NCBI GenBank assembly: GCA_028289725.1
Contig: JANQOH010000132.1
Location: forward strand, 1 to 19,720
Source: Alphaproteobacteria bacterium
GTDB lineage: Bacteria > Pseudomonadota > Alphaproteobacteria > UBA7887
DNA: 19,720 nucleotides
Direction: 5' to 3'
Shown here: positions 1-7,968 of the stretch, in pieces
Numbering within the stretch: position 1 is the first letter of the stretch
How the letters are laid out: the number at the start of each line of letters is the position of its first letter
Made by a program: the position numbers and the translations under genes
Notes under the pieces: generated by a model
The model's input: the letters and a program-made list of their open reading frames with translations, nothing else
Databases searched by the model: none
What the model was told of the DNA's origin: nothing

Positions 1-2148
1 GGTTATGAAGTCGGCCCGATCGATCTCAACATGTCGATGGACAGTGGCGTCCACACAGTGACTTTGGGCCAATTGGGGCTGTATGGCGGCGGCGTGTCCG
101 CCGACGTGACGGTCGATGGGTCCGGAAATGAACTCGGCGTCGATGCCGCGGTATCGATCGAGAATGTTGCGGTCGCGGCGCTCGCTGAAGCCGCCCAAGC
201 GGCGGTCCCGATTTCCGGCAATGCGACCGGCACGTTTACCGCCAAAGGTGCGGGCGCGAACCCGCGTGCCTTGGTCGAAGCGCTCGCTGCGAGCGTCGAT
301 TTCGCTCTCACCGGTGTCGAAGCGACGGACGCGGCCGCGGGACTCACCGAGCTTGCGGTGAAAGCGGATTTGCCTGGTTTCGACGCGGCGCCGAAATTCG
401 ACGCCAATGTCGTATTCAACGGCGAACGCGTGACGCTCGCCCTCGGGCTCGATCCGCTGCCGCAAGTGCTTGGCGGCGATCGCTTCAATCTCGACGTTGC
501 GCTCGCCTCGAGCTTGATTGAGGCCGCGTATAAGGGCGCCGTGCAGCAAAAGCCGGTGCCCGGCCTTGATGGCGACCTATCTTTGGCGATTGGTTCGGTC
601 GGCGCGCTTGCTGCATGGGCCGGACAGCCGCTCCCGGAGGGGCAACCTGATCCGGGACCGTTGAATCTAACGGCGAGCCTGGCTGCCGACGGAAACAAAG
701 TCGCACTCAACAGCGCGGTAATCGAAGGCGGCGCGTTCAACGCATCCGCGACCGGCAGCTTCGACGGGTCAGGCGACATTCCCATCATCGAAGCCGCGCT
801 CAACATCGATCAGCTCGATGTGAATGCCTATTTGCCGCCGCAAGCTGAGCAATCGGCGAACCAAGGCACGTCCGATACCGGCGGCGCGGTGGGCGGCGGG
901 CAGACGGATGCGTCCACGGCGGCGGCCGGGCCGGGCGATTGGAGCGATTTGCCGATTGATATTGCGCCGCTTTACGCGGCTGAGGCCGACATCAAAGTCA
1001 CGGCACAGAACGTTCTTTACAAAGACCTGACGATCGAGACAGCGAAACTCGGAACCAACCTCAAAGGTGGCGTGCTAAACGCGATCATTGAGGAGATCCG
1101 TCTGGCCGGTGGCTCGGTCACCGCCAATGCCACGATCGACGGTTCGGGTGACGCGATTGGCCTTAATTACGATCTCAATGCAAACGGCCTCCAGGCTTTG
1201 CCGTTGCTCAAGGCCTTTGCTGATAGCGATCGGCTAAGCGGGACGATGATGGTCAACGCCAAGGGGACGGCACGCGGCGTAACCGAACGCGAAATCGTCA
1301 GCAGTTTGAACGGCGATGGCGCGATTTCGTTCACCGACGGTGCGATCGAAGGCATCAATATCGCCAAGACGCTGCGCGATGTCGGGAGTTTCGGGTCCGA
1401 CGACAATGCGCCGGAGCGAACGGATTTCAGCGAATTGGGCGGCACCTTCACGATCACCGACGGCGTGGTGTCGAACCAAGACCTCAAAATGCTCGCGCCA
1501 CTCTTGCGGATAGACGGCAATGGCGTGGTGCCGATGCCGCCGCGATTGATCGATTACAATGTCACCGCCAAATTGGTCGCGAGCCTGGAAGGGCAGGGCG
1601 GCACAGACGCGCTGGCCGGGATACCGATTCCGGTCGCGATTACCGGCCCTTGGCATGAGCCCGACTACGCGGTCGATATGGCCGGTGTGTTCGAGTCGAT
1701 TGCGGCCGACCCTGCGCGGCTTGCCAATCTGCCTGCGAACGTGATCGAGAACGCGGCCGACCTCGGCATCGATCTGCCGGTCTCGATCCTCGAGGAAGGC
1801 GGTGGTGCTGTCGGCACAATTCTCGAAGAAGGCGGGGGTGCCGTCGGCTCTGTGCTCGAAGAGGTTCTGCCTGGCATTTTGCCTGGGACGGGTGACGGTG
1901 GTGCCGCGCCGGCCGACGGATCCAGTGACGGCGGCGTTTTGGGTGTTCTTGACGATCTGCTTCCGGGTGCCTCGGCGCCAAGCCCGGAAGCCGCGCCAGC
2001 ACCCGCGCCGGCCCCAGCTCCAGCGCCCGCGCCGGCACCTGAGACCGCGGGCGCAGCGCCTGCACCGGCGCCGGCACCAGCCCCAGCCGAAGAGGAGCCG
2101 ACAATCCCCGATCCGATCGGCATTCTGGAGGGATTGCTGAATAATTAG
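1..2148 (+). CDS. AsmA family protein, 5'-truncated by the window edge
   Basis: The reading frame is open from base 1, so the true start lies upstream; 715 residues are visible. AsmA proteins are large envelope proteins of the VPS13/TamB-like bridge superfamily, linked to outer-membrane assembly and phospholipid transport. The body is the alternating beta-strand pattern typical of the family. The AsmA C-terminal region is recognisable at about bases 1309-1690, encoding LNGDGAISFTDGAIEGINIA, a TDFSELGGTF segment, DLKMLAPLLRIDGNG, LVASLEGQGG and PVAITGPWHEPDY. After this comes an unusual tail: two tandem ILEEGGGAVG-type units (bases 1786-1851), a Gly/Asp-rich linker, a long Ala-Pro stretch (about 1975-2095) and a short end, ILEGLLNN. 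No following gene lies on this strand, and a terminator follows about 160 bases on. The family call is firm; the specific role is unknown. Confidence 0.88.
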   Translation, partial: GYEVGPIDLNMSMDSGVHTVTLGQLGLYGGGVSADVTVDGSGNELGVDAAVSIENVAVAALAEAAQAAVPISGNATGTFTAKGAGANPRALVEALAASVDFALTGVEATDAAAGLTELAVKADLPGFDAAPKFDANVVFNGERVTLALGLDPLPQVLGGDRFNLDVALASSLIEAAYKGAVQQKPVPGLDGDLSLAIGSVGALAAWAGQPLPEGQPDPGPLNLTASLAADGNKVALNSAVIEGGAFNASATGSFDGSGDIPIIEAALNIDQLDVNAYLPPQAEQSANQGTSDTGGAVGGGQTDASTAAAGPGDWSDLPIDIAPLYAAEADIKVTAQNVLYKDLTIETAKLGTNLKGGVLNAIIEEIRLAGGSVTANATIDGSGDAIGLNYDLNANGLQALPLLKAFADSDRLSGTMMVNAKGTARGVTEREIVSSLNGDGAISFTDGAIEGINIAKTLRDVGSFGSDDNAPERTDFSELGGTFTITDGVVSNQDLKMLAPLLRIDGNGVVPMPPRLIDYNVTAKLVASLEGQGGTDALAGIPIPVAITGPWHEPDYAVDMAGVFESIAADPARLANLPANVIENAADLGIDLPVSILEEGGGAVGTILEEGGGAVGSVLEEVLPGILPGTGDGGAAPADGSSDGGVLGVLDDLLPGASAPSPEAAPAPAPAPAPAPAPAPETAGAAPAPAPAPAPAEEEPTIPDPIGILEGLLNN
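1786..1851 (+). repeat. 33-bp tandem repeat (2 copies) in the AsmA-like gene tail
   Basis: Two adjacent 33-base units encode ILEEGGGAVGT and ILEEGGGAVGS, and a third partial unit (VLEEVLPG) follows. The two copies differ at many synonymous sites (for example ctcgaggaaggcggt against ctcgaagaaggcggg). This suggests an old duplication held by protein-level selection rather than recent slippage. Confidence 0.75.
1975..2095 (+). repeat. Low-complexity Ala-Pro coding repeat
   Basis: An in-frame run of alternating GCx and CCx codons encodes two Ala-Pro blocks separated by ETAGA. It is probably an extended, flexible periplasmic linker, and such a repeat can vary in length between strains. It lies wholly within the AsmA-like gene. 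Confidence 0.8.
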
Positions 2149-2306
2149 GTGGCTATAGTGTTTGCGACCGCACACTGAGGCTGTTTTTCGTCGTCCGGTC
2201 AGCAAACGTTCACGGTTCTGTCACGACTTTCCGTTATCGTCCGTATGGTTCCGAAATAAAATCAATAAGCGCCGACACCCCCCGATCGGCGGGCGCACCA
2301 ATTTGG

Positions 2307-2337
2307 ACGGGGCAACCTTCGCGTTGCTCCGTTTTTG
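2307..2337 (+). terminator. Rho-independent terminator after the AsmA-like gene
   Basis: A 10-bp stem (ACGGGGCAAC paired with GTTGCTCCGT, one G-U pair) closes a 6-base loop and runs directly into a T tract. The T tract is on the + strand side, so it mainly serves the AsmA-like gene. It also sits between two convergent genes, so the stem may slow transcripts arriving from the E3 gene. The rest of 2149-2346 shows nothing I can assign. Confidence 0.75.
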
Positions 2338-2346
2338 TATGCGCAT

Positions 2347-3768
2347 CTATTTCTTTCCGCGCGCCATTATGTGGATCGGCTGGCCCATGGCGAGATGCGC
2401 CGCTTCACCGTACAGTTCACCGAAGGTTGGGTGCGCATGAACGGTGAGCGCAATGTCTTCGACCGTTGCGCCCATTTCAATCGCGAGCACGCCTTCTCCG
2501 ATCAAATCCGAAGCGTGCGGCCCCACCACATGAACACCGATCACGCGGTCATCCGCGCCATCGGCGACGATTTGAAGATGCCCGTCACGGACGCCGAGCG
2601 TCTTGGCGCGGCCCGATGCCGTAAGCGGAAAGTTGGCCACATGCGGTTCGATGCCTTCCGATTTGGCTTGTTCGTCCGTCAGGCCAACCGACGCAATCTC
2701 GGGATCGGAAAACACCACGGCGGGAATGACTTGGGCGAGGAACGCGGTCTTCTTGCCGGACAAGGCTTCGGCGGCAACGATCGCTTCCGCGGTCGCCTTG
2801 TGCGCTAAGGCCGGGCCGGCGGTGATATCGCCGATCGCCGCGATATGCGGTGTAATGCGGCGGTCGTCCGCGACCGCGATCAGGCCGTGATTGTCGGTTT
2901 CGATTTGGGCGTCGGCCAAACCAATATCGTCCGTGTTCGGTTTGCGTCCGACGGCGACGATGACCTTCTCTGCCGCAACCTTTTTGTCGCCGCCGCCATT
3001 GCTGATCGACAGCGCGCCATCCGCATAACCTTGGGCTTTCGTACTGAGGTGCAGTTCGACGCCAAGCGTCTTCAGCGTCTTCGCAACAGGTCGGCTCAGC
3101 GCCGCGTCCATGGTCGGCAGAATGCGTTTTTCGGCTTCGACCATGGTTACTTTCACGCCCAATTTGGCAAAGGCGATACCGAGCTCAAGGCCGATATAGC
3201 CCGCGCCGACAATGGCCATGGTCTTGGGCAGTGATTGAAGTGCGAGCGCCCCGGTCGAATCGATCACCGCGTCGCCGTCGAACGGAATGTGCGGCAATTC
3301 GACAGGGCGGGATCCGGTCGCGATGACCAGGTCCTTGAAATTGAGGAAGCGGGCTTGCCCTTCCTTCGGTGTCACGACGCCTTTGCTCGCGCCGTTGAAC
3401 CGAAAGGTGCCTTCGATGATGTCCACCTTCGCCGCGCGCAAAAGCATACGCACGCCATCGGTTAGTCCGTCCACGACTTCCTTTTTGAACGTCTGGAACC
3501 GGCCCATATCGACTTTGTCGAGGCTGGCCGAAATGCCGAACTTATCCGCGTCGCGCACTTTTTGCGCGATGTCGGCGCTTTCAATCAGCGTCTTGGACGG
3601 AATGCAGCCGACGCGCAAACAGACGCCGCCGACGCCGTCGGCGCCATCACGATCGACCAAGGTGACCTTGCGGCCGAGTTGGGCGCCGCGCAGCGCCGCC
3701 GCGTAGCCGCCGGGACCCGCGCCGACAACGACGAGGTCGACCGCTTCCTCGAGCTGACCGACGACCAT
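2347..3768 (-). CDS. lpdA: Dihydrolipoyl dehydrogenase (E3 of 2-oxoacid dehydrogenase complex)
   Basis: FAD-dependent enzyme that reoxidises the dihydrolipoyl arm of E2 and passes electrons to NAD+. The 473-residue length is normal. The FAD-binding GAGPGG lies at residues 16-21. The redox disulfide motif is CLRVGCIPSK with C50 and C55, where most family members have CLNVGC preceded by GGT; here it is GGV-CLRVGC. A second Rossmann motif, GAGYIGLELG, follows in the middle. The C-terminal dimerisation domain carries the catalytic pair H446-E451 within HPTFGE. The ATG overlaps the last base of the E2 stop codon (TGATG), so translation is likely coupled. It is the last gene of the E1 alpha-E1 beta-E2-E3 operon, which ties it to this complex rather than to the housekeeping one. 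Confidence 0.95.
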   Translation of the reverse strand: MVVGQLEEAVDLVVVGAGPGGYAAALRGAQLGRKVTLVDRDGADGVGGVCLRVGCIPSKTLIESADIAQKVRDADKFGISASLDKVDMGRFQTFKKEVVDGLTDGVRMLLRAAKVDIIEGTFRFNGASKGVVTPKEGQARFLNFKDLVIATGSRPVELPHIPFDGDAVIDSTGALALQSLPKTMAIVGAGYIGLELGIAFAKLGVKVTMVEAEKRILPTMDAALSRPVAKTLKTLGVELHLSTKAQGYADGALSISNGGGDKKVAAEKVIVAVGRKPNTDDIGLADAQIETDNHGLIAVADDRRITPHIAAIGDITAGPALAHKATAEAIVAAEALSGKKTAFLAQVIPAVVFSDPEIASVGLTDEQAKSEGIEPHVANFPLTASGRAKTLGVRDGHLQIVADGADDRVIGVHVVGPHASDLIGEGVLAIEMGATVEDIALTVHAHPTFGELYGEAAHLAMGQPIHIMARGKK

Positions 3769-5027
3769 CAGGCCTGACTCAACAGACGCACCGGGTCTTT
3801 CAAATAGCCACCGATGGTGCTGACAAATTGACCGAGATGTTCGCCGTCGTTCATCCGGTGATCGGTGGACACGACGAGCGGTAGGATCGGACGGATGGCC
3901 GGCACGCTATCAACGGGGACGACCTGCTCTTTAATCGCGCCAATGCCGGCGATCGCGACCTCGGGCGGCCGAATGATTGGCGTACCGAAACTGCCGCCGT
4001 AGCTGCCATAGTTCGAAATCGTAAAAGTGCCGTTCGACAGATTCTCGACCGCCACTTTGCGGGCCCGCGCGGCGGCGGCGAGCGCGTCGATCTCGCGAGC
4101 GATATCAATCAGCGGCTTTTGGTCGACGTCATGGATCACCGGCACGATCAGACCATCCGGCGTGGCGGTCGCGAAACCGATATTGTAGCGATGCCGATAG
4201 ATGATCTCCTGCCGCTCCATGTCGAGACTGGCGTTGAAGTTGGGATAGCGCTTGAGCGCTCCGACACACGCCTTCATGACGATCGGCAGATAGCTGAGTT
4301 TGACGCCCTCTGCCTCGAACTCTTCATTGAGCGCTTTACGGGCCGCGACCAAATTGGTTGCGTCGACATCCTCGGCGGTCAGAATATGTGGGATCTCACG
4401 CCACGCCGCCGCCATGGTGTTGGCGATTTGGCGCCGCAAGCCGCGCAGCGGTTCGACACGGTCTTCGTCGGCCGGTCGCGCGATCGTGACGGTTGGCATA
4501 GGCGTCGGGGCAGCGGTCTGCGCGGCAGCCGGCACAGCGGGGGCGCCGCCGCCTTCCGCCGCGCGGCGGACATCTTCTTTGGTGACTTGCCCGCGATTGC
4601 CCGACCCGGAAACGGTGGCGAGATCGACGCCGAGCTCGACCGCGAGTTTGCGCGTCGCCGGGCTCGCCAAAACCCGTTTCGGCTTGTCCGGCGCAATGGG
4701 CGCGGCCACAGGTGCCGGCGCCGGTTCGGCGGTTTTCGCGGCGGCGTCGCCATGACCGCCGTGCGACGGGAGCGACGGCGCCGGCCCGTCGGTTTCGATC
4801 ACGGCAAGCATTTGACCGATCGGCAGAATATCGCCGGGCTTGGCGCCGATCGATTTGATGGTGCCCGCGACCGGCGCTGGAATTTCGACGACCGCTTTAT
4901 CGGTCTGAACGTCGACCATGATCTGGTCGGCTTTCACCGCATCACCCGGCGCGACGTGCCAGTGAACGATTTCGCCTTCGCTCAAGCCTTCGCCGACGTC
5001 CGGCAAATTGAAAGTAAAATCAGTCAT
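3768..5027 (-). CDS. Dihydrolipoamide acyltransferase (E2 of 2-oxoacid dehydrogenase complex)
   Basis: Core of the complex: it carries the lipoyl arm and transfers the acyl group to CoA. The 419 residues contain one lipoyl domain (about 3-80, lipoylated K44 in QTDKAVVEI), an Ala/Pro linker, a peripheral subunit-binding domain (about 119-157, ASPATRKLAVELGVD then GRGQVTK-like GNRGQVTKEDV), a second linker with Ala/Pro/Thr, and the catalytic acyltransferase domain. The active-site motif is DHRMNDG (H390, D394). A single lipoyl domain and two-gene E1 point to the branched-chain or Gram-positive-type pyruvate complex rather than the E. coli type. The start overlaps the E1 beta stop as ATGA. Whether the acyl substrate is acetyl or branched-chain cannot be decided from the sequence by eye. 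Confidence 0.93.
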   Translation of the reverse strand: MTDFTFNLPDVGEGLSEGEIVHWHVAPGDAVKADQIMVDVQTDKAVVEIPAPVAGTIKSIGAKPGDILPIGQMLAVIETDGPAPSLPSHGGHGDAAAKTAEPAPAPVAAPIAPDKPKRVLASPATRKLAVELGVDLATVSGSGNRGQVTKEDVRRAAEGGGAPAVPAAAQTAAPTPMPTVTIARPADEDRVEPLRGLRRQIANTMAAAWREIPHILTAEDVDATNLVAARKALNEEFEAEGVKLSYLPIVMKACVGALKRYPNFNASLDMERQEIIYRHRYNIGFATATPDGLIVPVIHDVDQKPLIDIAREIDALAAAARARKVAVENLSNGTFTISNYGSYGGSFGTPIIRPPEVAIAGIGAIKEQVVPVDSVPAIRPILPLVVSTDHRMNDGEHLGQFVSTIGGYLKDPVRLLSQA

Positions 5028-6004
5028 TGGTCAGCCATGGTTTCGTCTATCACGGCGGCCACGCGCTCGGCCGTGGGAATGAAATGATCTTCGACGCCCG
5101 GCATCGGGTAGGGTGAGTCGGGCGCCGTCACCCGTCGCATCGGCGCTTCCAACGAATAAAACGCCTGCTCCTGAATCAAGGCCAGCACTTCCGCGCCGAA
5201 CCCGGCCGTGGCCTGGCTTTCGTGCACCACCACGCAGCGCCCGGTTTTTTCGATCGCGTCGACCAAGCCCTCTTCGTCGAGCGGTACCAGCGTGCGGAGA
5301 TCGACCAGATGCACGCTGATGCCTTTCTCTTCGGCTAGTTCCGCGGCTTTTTCCGCGATGGGTACCGCTTGGCTCCAGGCAACGAGCGTGATGTCGGTGC
5401 CTTCACGTAGCACGTTCAGTTTCCCAAAGGGGATCGTGTAGTCCTCGTTCGGAACCTCGCCTGTGACCAATCGATAGCCACGCAACGGTTCCAAATAAAG
5501 AACCGGATCGTCATCCCGAATGGCCTCGGCGAGCAGGCCCTTCGCGTCATAGGGATTGGATGGCATCACCACCTTGAGACCGGATGACTGCGCGAAGGTT
5601 TGTTCCATGGAGTCGCTGTGAAACTCCGGTGTCCGAACGCACCCGCCGAAGGGCGAGCGAATGGTGATCGGCGCTTGTTGTGTCCCGCGGGTGCGGAAGC
5701 GGGTGCGCGAAATTTGCTGATTGATTTGATGGAAACACTGCTGCGAGAAGCCGAGAAATTGAATCTCGATCACCGGCCGCCAGCCCGTTAGCGCCAGACC
5801 AAGGGCCGACCCCGCGATCACGCTTTCGGCGAGCGGCGTGTCGACAACACGGCGCGACCCGAAAAATTGCTGCAGACCATCGGTCACGCGAAACACGCCA
5901 CCCAGATGGCCGACATCCTCGCCCATCAGCATGACCGTCTCGTCGCGTTCCATCTCGGACTTCAGTGTCGAGCGGATGGCCTCGACCATGTTCATCGTCG
6001 GCAT
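5024..6004 (-). CDS. 2-oxoacid dehydrogenase E1 component, beta subunit
   Basis: Beta subunit of the heterotetrameric, thiamine-diphosphate-dependent E1 that decarboxylates 2-oxoacids (branched-chain 2-oxoacids or pyruvate). At 326 residues it has the usual family length. Family hallmarks are GEDVGHLGGVFRVTDGL near residue 28, TPLAESVIAG with the ThDP-contacting glutamate at about E60, and the active-site region RTPEFHSDSMEQTFA with H129. A transketolase C-terminal domain follows (IAEKAAELAEEKGISVHLVD, then LVPLDEE). An AAGGAG ribosome-binding site sits 8 bases before the ATG, and the gene starts 18 bases after the E1 alpha stop. It ends in an ATGA overlap with E2. Symbols bkdA2, bkdB, pdhB and acoB are all used for this family. 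Confidence 0.93.
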   Translation of the reverse strand: MPTMNMVEAIRSTLKSEMERDETVMLMGEDVGHLGGVFRVTDGLQQFFGSRRVVDTPLAESVIAGSALGLALTGWRPVIEIQFLGFSQQCFHQINQQISRTRFRTRGTQQAPITIRSPFGGCVRTPEFHSDSMEQTFAQSSGLKVVMPSNPYDAKGLLAEAIRDDDPVLYLEPLRGYRLVTGEVPNEDYTIPFGKLNVLREGTDITLVAWSQAVPIAEKAAELAEEKGISVHLVDLRTLVPLDEEGLVDAIEKTGRCVVVHESQATAGFGAEVLALIQEQAFYSLEAPMRRVTAPDSPYPMPGVEDHFIPTAERVAAVIDETMADQ

Positions 6005-6022
6005 GGTTGTGTCTCCTTCCGC

Positions 6023-7108
6023 CTATTGCGCGCCGAAATGTTCGGTGCGTTGACGTGCCAATGTCGGGGTCGGCTCGGCGAAAACATGCTCGTATATGGC
6101 CGTGGGATCGGGTGGCGCGTGGGCGTCGGCCTCGGCAAACGCGGCTTCAATTTCGTCCTGAATTTCCTGATCCCAAGTCGCCGCCAATTCGTCCGACCAT
6201 TTGCCCTGAGACGAAAGGTACTTTTCGACGCGCATGATCGGATCGCGTTTTCCCCACACTTCCAGGTCTCGGGGATCGACATATCGGGTCGGGTCGTCCG
6301 CCGTGGTGTGCATGCTCATTCGATAGGTCACGGCTTCGATCAGGGTCGCGCCTTCGCCGCGCCGGCCGCGCGCGACAGCATCCTTCACCACTTTGTGGAC
6401 GGCGAACACGTCATTGCCATCGACCGACACGCCGGGGAAGCCATAGGCTGGCGCGCGCGACGCGAAATCGGCGCCGCCGGTTTGAATTGACCGTGGCGTT
6501 GAAATTGCCCACTGGTTGTTCTGCAATAAAAAAATGACCGGTGCGTCGACGACGCCGGCCAAGTTGCACGATTCGTGAAAGTCGCCTTCGGAGGACGCGC
6601 CGTCACCGAAGAAGACCACCGCCACGCCATCTTGCTCCTTGAGCTTGAGGCCCCAGGCGAGTCCGACCGCGTGCGGAATTTGAGCGGCGAGCGACACTTG
6701 GGTCGCCATCACGTTCACGCCGTCCGGGATGATGCCGCCATCAGGGTGGCCGCGCCGGTACAGAATGATCGACTTCATCGAAAGGCCTTGCCGAAGCTGG
6801 ACCGGAAACTCGCGATATTGCGGCACTGCCCAGTCGCGCTTCGGATCCATGGCCATCGCCGTGCCGACCAACGTCGCTTCCTGGCCGAAAATCGGCGCGA
6901 AGGTGCCGAGCCGGCCCTGGCGCTGCAGGTTGAGGCATTTTTCATCGAAAGCCCGGCCGACCTTCATCAGGCGCAAGGCATCGAGAATCTCGGCTTCGCT
7001 CAAGTCGGGCTTGGCGTCGCGCCGTAGTTTGCCGGCTTCGGTGAGCATCGAAAATGGCTTGGCCGGCTTGGTGGCGGGCTGGAATTGCGGGCTGAAGTCG
7101 GCCGGCAT
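6023..7108 (-). CDS. 2-oxoacid dehydrogenase E1 component, alpha subunit
   Basis: Alpha subunit of E1, 361 residues, binding thiamine diphosphate. The ThDP motif begins at GDGASSEGDFHE (GDG 168-170) and ends at LLQNNQW (NN 197-198), the standard spacing. The conserved loop RMSMHTTADDPTRY at about 263-276 corresponds to the phosphorylation loop of the eukaryotic enzymes. The start was placed at 7108 because AGGAGG lies 4 bases upstream on the coding strand; an in-frame ATG 57 bases further upstream lacks such a site and would add residues unlike the family. It is the first gene of the four-gene operon. Palindromes upstream may be its control region. The Pro/Gly/Phe-rich N-terminal 20 residues look like a disordered extension. 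Confidence 0.93.
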   Translation of the reverse strand: MPADFSPQFQPATKPAKPFSMLTEAGKLRRDAKPDLSEAEILDALRLMKVGRAFDEKCLNLQRQGRLGTFAPIFGQEATLVGTAMAMDPKRDWAVPQYREFPVQLRQGLSMKSIILYRRGHPDGGIIPDGVNVMATQVSLAAQIPHAVGLAWGLKLKEQDGVAVVFFGDGASSEGDFHESCNLAGVVDAPVIFLLQNNQWAISTPRSIQTGGADFASRAPAYGFPGVSVDGNDVFAVHKVVKDAVARGRRGEGATLIEAVTYRMSMHTTADDPTRYVDPRDLEVWGKRDPIMRVEKYLSSQGKWSDELAATWDQEIQDEIEAAFAEADAHAPPDPTAIYEHVFAEPTPTLARQRTEHFGAQ

Positions 7109-7141
7109 GAGACCTCCTGGTACGGCGCGAAAATGATCAGG

Positions 7142-7190
7142 GGATATTTCCGCGGAACCTATCACGTGCCGCGTCGAGTGGGAATATTCC
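7142..7190. promoter_or_regulatory. Cluster of palindromes upstream of the E1 alpha gene
   Basis: The 111-base gap between the dehalogenase-like gene and E1 alpha holds two perfect 10-bp palindromes: TTCCGCGGAA at 7148-7157 and GGAATATTCC at 7181-7190. GGATATTTCC at 7142-7151 overlaps the first and matches the second in 8 of 10 positions. The two GG-ATAT-CC-like sites are 39 bases apart, centre to centre. They lie 34 to 82 bases ahead of the E1 alpha start, where an operator is expected. No convincing -35/-10 pair was found. Binding by a regulator is inference. Confidence 0.35.
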
Positions 7191-7219
7191 GCATGCGCAA
7201 AGACATGCGCGTGAAATGG

Positions 7220-7942
7220 CTAGCCGTGGAGTTCCGCGCGGTGCGCCGCGGCCAAGTCGCCAAGGCTGGTGAACCGGAAATCGAAGCGAACGTCGGGCGG
7301 GGGCGCGCTGGTCGCGCCGCCGCCAGCCTGGTCACCCCGGCGGTCGATCCAAGCCGTGGTTAATCCACGCGAATGGGCCGGGCCATGATCGTGATAAAGG
7401 CTCTGCGCGACGTGCAGCATGTCGCCCTTATCGAAACCGCGTTCGGCGATCGAAGTGATCAAAAAGTCGAAATTCCGCACGTCCGGTTTGTAGGAGCCGA
7501 TATCTTGCGCCGTGAACACGGCGTCGAACGTTATCTTCAGTTTGGCCTCGGACGCGGCGAAGCTCTTGCGGTCCACATTGGACAAGATGACGAGCTGATA
7601 GAACTCGTGCAGATATGCCAGGGCGTCGGCGCTGTCGGCAAAGGCGGGCCAGTCCGGCACGGACGCGCCAAAGGCCGCGGCTTCCTCGTCCGTCGCAGGG
7701 GCACCGAATTCATCGCCGATCCGCTTCAGGACGCGGGCCAGAATGCCGGGATAGGCCAGGGCCGGCGTTTCGGATTCTTGCGCCGTTTCATGCCGTGCGA
7801 AGGCGCCGAGCAAATCTTCGGTGCCGACATCGATCCGGGTTCGATCGCGCCACGGCTTCAGCGCGTCAAGGAGTCCTGTCTCCCAATCGATTAATGTGCC
7901 GTAGCAATCGAATGAGAGAACCTTAAAGTCAGTTAGGCGCAT
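7220..7942 (-). CDS. Haloacid dehalogenase type II family hydrolase
   Basis: HAD-superfamily hydrolase of the (S)-2-haloacid dehalogenase type, 240 residues from the chosen start. Motif I is FDCYGTLIDWE with nucleophile D12, motif II is ILSNVDR, the motif III lysine is in SYKPDVRNFDF, and the C-terminal DMLHVAQSLYHDHGPAH segment is typical of the type II group. Motifs I-III are intact, so activity is likely, but the substrate may be a 2-haloacid or a phosphate-type metabolite; family members are often misnamed. I chose the ATG at 7942 because homologues begin about 10 residues before motif I. An ATG at 7966, 2 bases after the LysR stop, is also possible. No strong ribosome-binding site decides it. 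It lies directly after the LysR gene on the same strand and is probably cotranscribed with it. Confidence 0.85.
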   Translation of the reverse strand: MRLTDFKVLSFDCYGTLIDWETGLLDALKPWRDRTRIDVGTEDLLGAFARHETAQESETPALAYPGILARVLKRIGDEFGAPATDEEAAAFGASVPDWPAFADSADALAYLHEFYQLVILSNVDRKSFAASEAKLKITFDAVFTAQDIGSYKPDVRNFDFLITSIAERGFDKGDMLHVAQSLYHDHGPAHSRGLTTAWIDRRGDQAGGGATSAPPPDVRFDFRFTSLGDLAAAHRAELHG

Positions 7943-7968
7943 ATAGGATGCTACTTCTACGTTCATTG

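Noticed and set aside
1975..2095. Possible CRISPR or non-coding repeat
   Set aside because: The repeat is in frame, codon-structured Ala-Pro sequence without spacers and sits inside a coding region.
1234..2205. Long minus-strand frames opposite the AsmA-like gene, including a Gly-Ala repeat frame
   Set aside because: The Gly-Ala repeats are simply the reverse reading of the Ala-Pro coding stretch. The forward frame has family motifs and runs to a terminator.
4119..5087. A 322-residue open frame on the + strand opposite the E2 gene
   Set aside because: It lies entirely opposite the well-supported E2 gene, has Arg/Asp/His-rich composition typical of an antisense frame in GC-rich DNA, and shows no known motif.
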